From Pseudomonadota bacterium (lineage in GTDB: Bacteria > Pseudomonadota > Alphaproteobacteria > Rhizobiales > Rhizobiaceae), in assembly GCA_023390055.1 (NCBI GenBank), contig JAEWDP010000042.1:1-9068 (forward strand): DNA of 9,068 bases, read 5' to 3'. Positions 6,249 through 9,068 of the stretch are shown here, one piece after another. Positions within the stretch are counted from its first letter, which is position 1. Each line of letters starts with the position of its first letter. The notes below the pieces were generated by a model. That model saw only the letters and a list, made by a program, of their open reading frames with translations, was not told the DNA's origin and did no database searches. The translations under genes and the position numbers were made by a program.

Positions 6249-6271
6249 AGTCTTGGTTGCCTTTGCAGCTA

Positions 6272-7417
6272 TCAGAACGGCGTTTCGGCCACGACACTGC
6301 GGTCGACCGTCTGGATATCTCGCTTGCCACACAATGCCATGGTGATGTCCATTTCGTTACGGATGATCTCCAGTGCCGCAGTCACCCCCGATTTTCCCAT
6401 AGCTCCAAGTCCGTAAAGGTAGGGCCGCCCGATATAGGTCCCGCGTGCACCGAGCGCGACAGCCTTCAGGACGTCCTGGCCTGATCGGATTCCGCCATCG
6501 ACATGAACCTCGATCTTGTCACCAACTGCATCGACGATCTTTGGAAGCATGCTGATCGATGATCTGGCGCCGTCGAGTTGTCTTCCACCGTGGTTCGAGA
6601 CAATGATGGCGTCAGCGCCGGATTGACTGGCCGCACGCGCATCCTCCTCGTCGAGAATGCCCTTGAGAATAAGCTTTCCACCCCAGCGTTCCTTGATCCA
6701 TGCCACATCTTCCCATGAAAGTTGCGGATCGAATTGCTCGGCGGTCCACGATGACAGCGAGGAAAGGTCGGAGACATTTTTTGCATGGCCGACGATATTG
6801 CCGAAACTGCGACGTTTGGTTGTCAGCATGTCGAAGCACCAGAACGGCTTCGTGGCCAACTGGATACCGTGTTGAATTGTCCATTTAGGAGGTGCGGACA
6901 AGCCGTTTCGAAGATCCTTGTGGCGCTGACCTAGAATCTGGAGGTCAAGGGTCAGAACCAGTGCTGAGCATTTTGCAGCCTTTGCACGGTCGATGAGCGA
7001 ATTGACGAAATCGCGATCCTTCATGACATAAAGCTGAAACCAGAATGGCTTCGTCGTGACTGAAGCGACGTCCTCGATAGAGCAAATGGACATTGTGGAA
7101 AGGGTGAAGGGTACGCCGAATTCCTCGGCTGCCCTGGCTGCCAGCATTTCACCGTCAGCGTGCTGCATTCCACACAAGCCTGTGGGAGCAAGGGCAACAG
7201 GCATCGACGCACCCTGGCCGGCCATCGTGGTTGCGAGCGAGCGATTAGTCATGTCGACCAATACGCGTTGCCGGAGTTTTATCCTGGAGAAGTCTTCTTC
7301 GTTGGCACGGTAGGTGCTCTCGGTCCAGGCACCGCTATCGGCATAGTCGAAGAACATCTTCGGTACGCGACGCCGGGCAAGCGATTTCAGATCGGCGATG
7401 GTCAGCGGTGTAGACAT
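6272..7417 (-). CDS. FMN-dependent alpha-hydroxy-acid oxidase/dehydrogenase (L-lactate dehydrogenase-like)
   Basis: A 381-residue protein from the ATG at 7417, the normal length of LldD-type enzymes. The in-frame ATGs at 7438 and 7516 would add leaders of 7 or 33 residues without family character. The family oxidises the alpha carbon of L-2-hydroxy acids (lactate, glycolate, mandelate) using FMN. Visible marks are RVPKMFFDYADSGA at 17-30 with Tyr25, the substrate-side QLYV at 128-131, the LGQRHKDLRNG segment at 162-172, and SNHGGRQLDG at 274-283 with the catalytic base His276 and Arg279. DGGIRSGQDVLKAVALGARG at 307-326 and the FMN-phosphate segment YIGRPYLYGLGAMG follow. A long loop at about 178-215, with basic and aromatic residues, resembles the membrane-associating loop of LldD and mandelate dehydrogenase, so it may sit on the inner membrane and pass electrons to quinone. 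The substrate cannot be fixed from sequence. Glycolate to glyoxylate would suit the neighbouring AllA product; L-lactate is the default. Confidence 0.9.
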   Translation of the reverse strand: MSTPLTIADLKSLARRRVPKMFFDYADSGAWTESTYRANEEDFSRIKLRQRVLVDMTNRSLATTMAGQGASMPVALAPTGLCGMQHADGEMLAARAAEEFGVPFTLSTMSICSIEDVASVTTKPFWFQLYVMKDRDFVNSLIDRAKAAKCSALVLTLDLQILGQRHKDLRNGLSAPPKWTIQHGIQLATKPFWCFDMLTTKRRSFGNIVGHAKNVSDLSSLSSWTAEQFDPQLSWEDVAWIKERWGGKLILKGILDEEDARAASQSGADAIIVSNHGGRQLDGARSSISMLPKIVDAVGDKIEVHVDGGIRSGQDVLKAVALGARGTYIGRPYLYGLGAMGKSGVTAALEIIRNEMDITMALCGKRDIQTVDRSVVAETPF

Positions 7418-7493
7418 GTTATGCGTTTCTTTCCCCATGCAGAACTGGTTTTCAGCTAGCACGAACCATTCGTTGGCGTCAGCAAAAAATCCA

Positions 7494-7518
7494 TATGCAT
7501 TGACTACTGTATGCATTG
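7494..7518. promoter_or_regulatory. Direct 9-bp repeat upstream of the oxidase gene, candidate regulator site
   Basis: TATGCATTG occurs at 7494-7502 and again at 7510-7518, 16 bases apart start to start, and each copy contains the palindrome ATGCAT. The pair lies about 77-101 bases upstream of the likely ATG at 7417. It is in the right place for an operator of the oxidase gene, for example of a GntR-type regulator as often found with lactate or glycolate genes. No such regulator gene is visible in the window, so the link is inference. Confidence 0.3.
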
Positions 7519-7650
7519 TTCATTGTGTTTCAGCAAATTGCGTGCTGGTGGCGTTCCACTCGTTTGAACTCACGATCGGATCAGATCAGGCAAAACCGGC
7601 ATTTGTATCCGCTCAGAGCCTCGTTGATCACAGCTGGTGGCCCATGCCTG

Positions 7651-8973
7651 TCAGATGGAACCGGAAGAAAGTCCACTCTTCATCGCCTTGCCTGCGATAT
7701 AGGTTTCTGCCACGGATCGATCATCGCCCATGGTTTGCAGCAGGAAGAGCTCTTCCGACAATGTCGCGACCGTCTCCATTCGCAACGCCATGGCGGGCGT
7801 TGCGGCAGCATCGAGAACGACAAGGTCGGCGTCCGTTCCGACGTCGAGCGTTCCGATGTGGTCGGCAAGCGACAGTGCCTCGGCATTTCCCCGTGTCGCC
7901 AAAAAAAATGTTTCCAGCGGGTTCATTCTTTCACCGAGCAATTGCTGGATCTTGTATGCTTCGTCCAGTGTGCGAAGCATGGAATAGCTTGATCCACCAC
8001 CAATATCGGTGGCAACGGCAACTCGTACCGGATCTGAGCGGCGTGTCATTGCCTTGAGCGGAAAGAGACCGGAGCCGAGAAACAGGTTGGAGGTCGGGCA
8101 GTGCACAGCAACCGAACCGGTTTCGCTCAAGACGTCCGTTTCGCGGTCACTCAGATGGATTGCGTGGCCAAGCAGTGTTTTTCTGCCCAGCAGGCCGTAT
8201 CGCGCATAGATGTCGGTGTAGTCCTTCGCCTGCGGATAGAGTTCGCATGTATATCTGATCTCGTCGTGGTTTTCAGACAGATGCGTCTGGATGTGCAGGT
8301 CCGGAAATTCCTGCGCCAGCGTCTGTGCCGCCTTCATCTGATCTGGTGTCGAAGTGATGGCGAAGCGCGGTGTGATCGCCACGTGGTTGCGACCCTTCCC
8401 ATGCCAGTCGGCAATAACCGCCCGGGTCTCGTCATAGCTCATCTGCGGTGTGTCGAGCAGACCCTGCGGTGCATTTCTGTCCATCATGACCTTTCCACCG
8501 ATCATGCACATTCCGCGTCGCATCGCCTCTGTGAAATAGGCATCGGCGGAAGCCTTGTGAACGGAACAGTATGCGGCAGCGGTGGTTGTCCCATGACGCA
8601 GAAGTTCGTCGTAGAAATGTCCGGCGATTCGGGCCGAATGATCGCTTTCGACGAAGCGGCATTCCTCATGGAATGTATAGGTGTTCAGCCATTCAAGCAG
8701 GCTGCCGGCATAGGACGCAATTACCTGCATTTGCGGAAAGTGGAGATGTGTATCGATCAGGCCGGGAAGGACGAGGTGGGGGCGGTGGTCGATTTCCGTC
8801 GCATCTTTCGGCGCTTTCCCCTTGATGGCGGCATAGTCGCCGATCATCGCAATCGTGCCATTATCGATCAATATCGCGCCATCATGCTCATAGTAGTAGC
8901 TCTGCGTATCGGTAAGGGAGAGCGGAACGCGCCTGAAGGAGAGCAGTCGGCCGCGGATCAGGATCTTCGTCAT
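7651..8973 (-). CDS. guaD: Guanine deaminase
   Basis: A 440-residue zinc amidohydrolase, the usual guanine deaminase length. It hydrolyses guanine to xanthine and ammonia, feeding the urate pathway. The metal and active-site segments are all present: PGLIDTHLHFPQ at 70-81 with His76 and His78, GTTTAAAYCSVH at 128-139, GKVMMDRNAP at 160-169, THLSEN at 230-235 with His231, GHAIHL at 269-274, HCPTSNLFLGSGLF at 291-304, and ATDIGGG at 321-327 with Asp323. The C-terminal part, GTDADLVVLD, returns to the small beta domain typical of amidohydrolases. The start overlaps the puuD stop as ATGA, indicating translation coupled to the urate oxidase gene. A run of eight T (coding strand) at 7908-7901 encodes Phe-Phe-Leu; the frame is intact. 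The oxidase gene begins 233 bases downstream. Confidence 0.96.
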   Translation of the reverse strand: MTKILIRGRLLSFRRVPLSLTDTQSYYYEHDGAILIDNGTIAMIGDYAAIKGKAPKDATEIDHRPHLVLPGLIDTHLHFPQMQVIASYAGSLLEWLNTYTFHEECRFVESDHSARIAGHFYDELLRHGTTTAAAYCSVHKASADAYFTEAMRRGMCMIGGKVMMDRNAPQGLLDTPQMSYDETRAVIADWHGKGRNHVAITPRFAITSTPDQMKAAQTLAQEFPDLHIQTHLSENHDEIRYTCELYPQAKDYTDIYARYGLLGRKTLLGHAIHLSDRETDVLSETGSVAVHCPTSNLFLGSGLFPLKAMTRRSDPVRVAVATDIGGGSSYSMLRTLDEAYKIQQLLGERMNPLETFFLATRGNAEALSLADHIGTLDVGTDADLVVLDAAATPAMALRMETVATLSEELFLLQTMGDDRSVAETYIAGKAMKSGLSSGSI

Positions 8974-9068
8974 TTCGAAACAGTGCTTTCATACCAGGCA
9001 GTCAGGAGCTGACGTTCCTCTACTGAGATTTCGGTGATGTTACCGGGGGGCATCGCATGGCTCCGGCC
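8970..9068 (-). CDS. puuD: Urate oxidase PuuD (membrane, cytochrome-c type), C-terminal 32 residues
   Basis: The reverse strand enters from the window edge in frame and ends at TGA 8972-8970 after 32 residues. It includes HAMPPGNITEIS, then EERQLLTAWYE. This is the end of the cytochrome c domain of PuuD, where the Met of the MPPGN motif is the likely axial haem ligand. PuuD is an integral membrane protein that oxidises urate to 5-hydroxyisourate and passes electrons to the respiratory chain rather than making hydrogen peroxide. It was characterised in Agrobacterium. The stop overlaps the guaD start. UraH and UraD, encoded in this same window, act directly on its product. The haem-binding CxxCH and the membrane segments lie outside the window. 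Confidence 0.85.
   Translation of the reverse strand, partial: GRSHAMPPGNITEISVEERQLLTAWYESTVSK

Larger units (their letters stand above)
5899..6271. other. Gene-poor stretch between XRE gene and the alpha-hydroxy-acid oxidase
   Basis: No intact gene is supported in these 373 bases. They hold a protein-like plus-strand frame broken by a stop (6007-6159) and a strong hairpin (6223-6248), both listed separately. The plus-strand frame at 5904-6125 has shadow-like composition and no family signal. The stretch receives transcription from both sides, the XRE gene from the left and the oxidase gene from the right. Confidence 0.5.

Noticed and set aside
7901..7908. A run of eight A (T on the coding strand) inside guaD as a possible frameshift or phase-variation site
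   Set aside because: The guaD frame is intact through it and encodes Phe-Phe-Leu at a sensible place. One homopolymer of this length alone is not evidence of programmed slippage.
8101..9012. A 303-codon plus-strand frame opposite guaD and the end of puuD
   Set aside because: The opposite strand encodes a complete guanine deaminase with all metal ligands. The antisense frame has no family features and is the expected third-position shadow.

Overview
The window reads as part of a chromosome from an alphaproteobacterium of the order Hyphomicrobiales (Brucella/Ochrobactrum, Agrobacterium or Rhizobium kin). This is inferred from the protein styles, the moderately GC-rich composition and the use of the membrane cytochrome-c urate oxidase PuuD. 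I could not run a search, so the genus is open.

Layout. At the left edge lies the 5' end of mnmD (tRNA wobble-uridine methyltransferase, minus strand). Head to head with it is a FAD-dependent oxidoreductase of the DAO family (216-1394, plus). The two start codons share a single CATG. A compact purine-catabolic run follows on the plus strand: puuE (allantoinase), uraD (OHCU decarboxylase), allA (ureidoglycolate lyase) and uraH (5-hydroxyisourate hydrolase). Two of its junctions are ATGA stop/start overlaps. From about 3872 to 6271 comes a less dense stretch with no evident purine function. It holds a membrane-anchored nuclease-fold protein, a possible small cysteine-containing protein on the minus strand, a small XRE regulator preceded by a perfect 14-bp palindrome, and gene-poor DNA with an interrupted reading frame and a 9-bp hairpin. 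The right third is on the minus strand and reads leftwards: the last 32 residues of puuD (urate oxidase), guaD (guanine deaminase, overlapping puuD by ATGA), and an FMN-dependent alpha-hydroxy-acid oxidase/dehydrogenase.

How the genes fit together. GuaD turns guanine into xanthine. Xanthine dehydrogenase is not in the window. PuuD oxidises urate to 5-hydroxyisourate, UraH and UraD convert that to S-allantoin, PuuE opens allantoin to allantoate, and AllA splits ureidoglycolate into glyoxylate and urea. The allantoate-to-ureidoglycolate enzyme is absent here and must be elsewhere. The alpha-hydroxy-acid oxidase may connect to two-carbon or lactate metabolism, but that link is inference.

Most of the window is recognisable metabolism. 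The points most worth a second look are the possible split MnmC pair with overlapping divergent starts, the nuclease-fold protein with substituted catalytic positions, and the small elements between 3872 and 6271. I did not find convincing evidence of a wholly new system.
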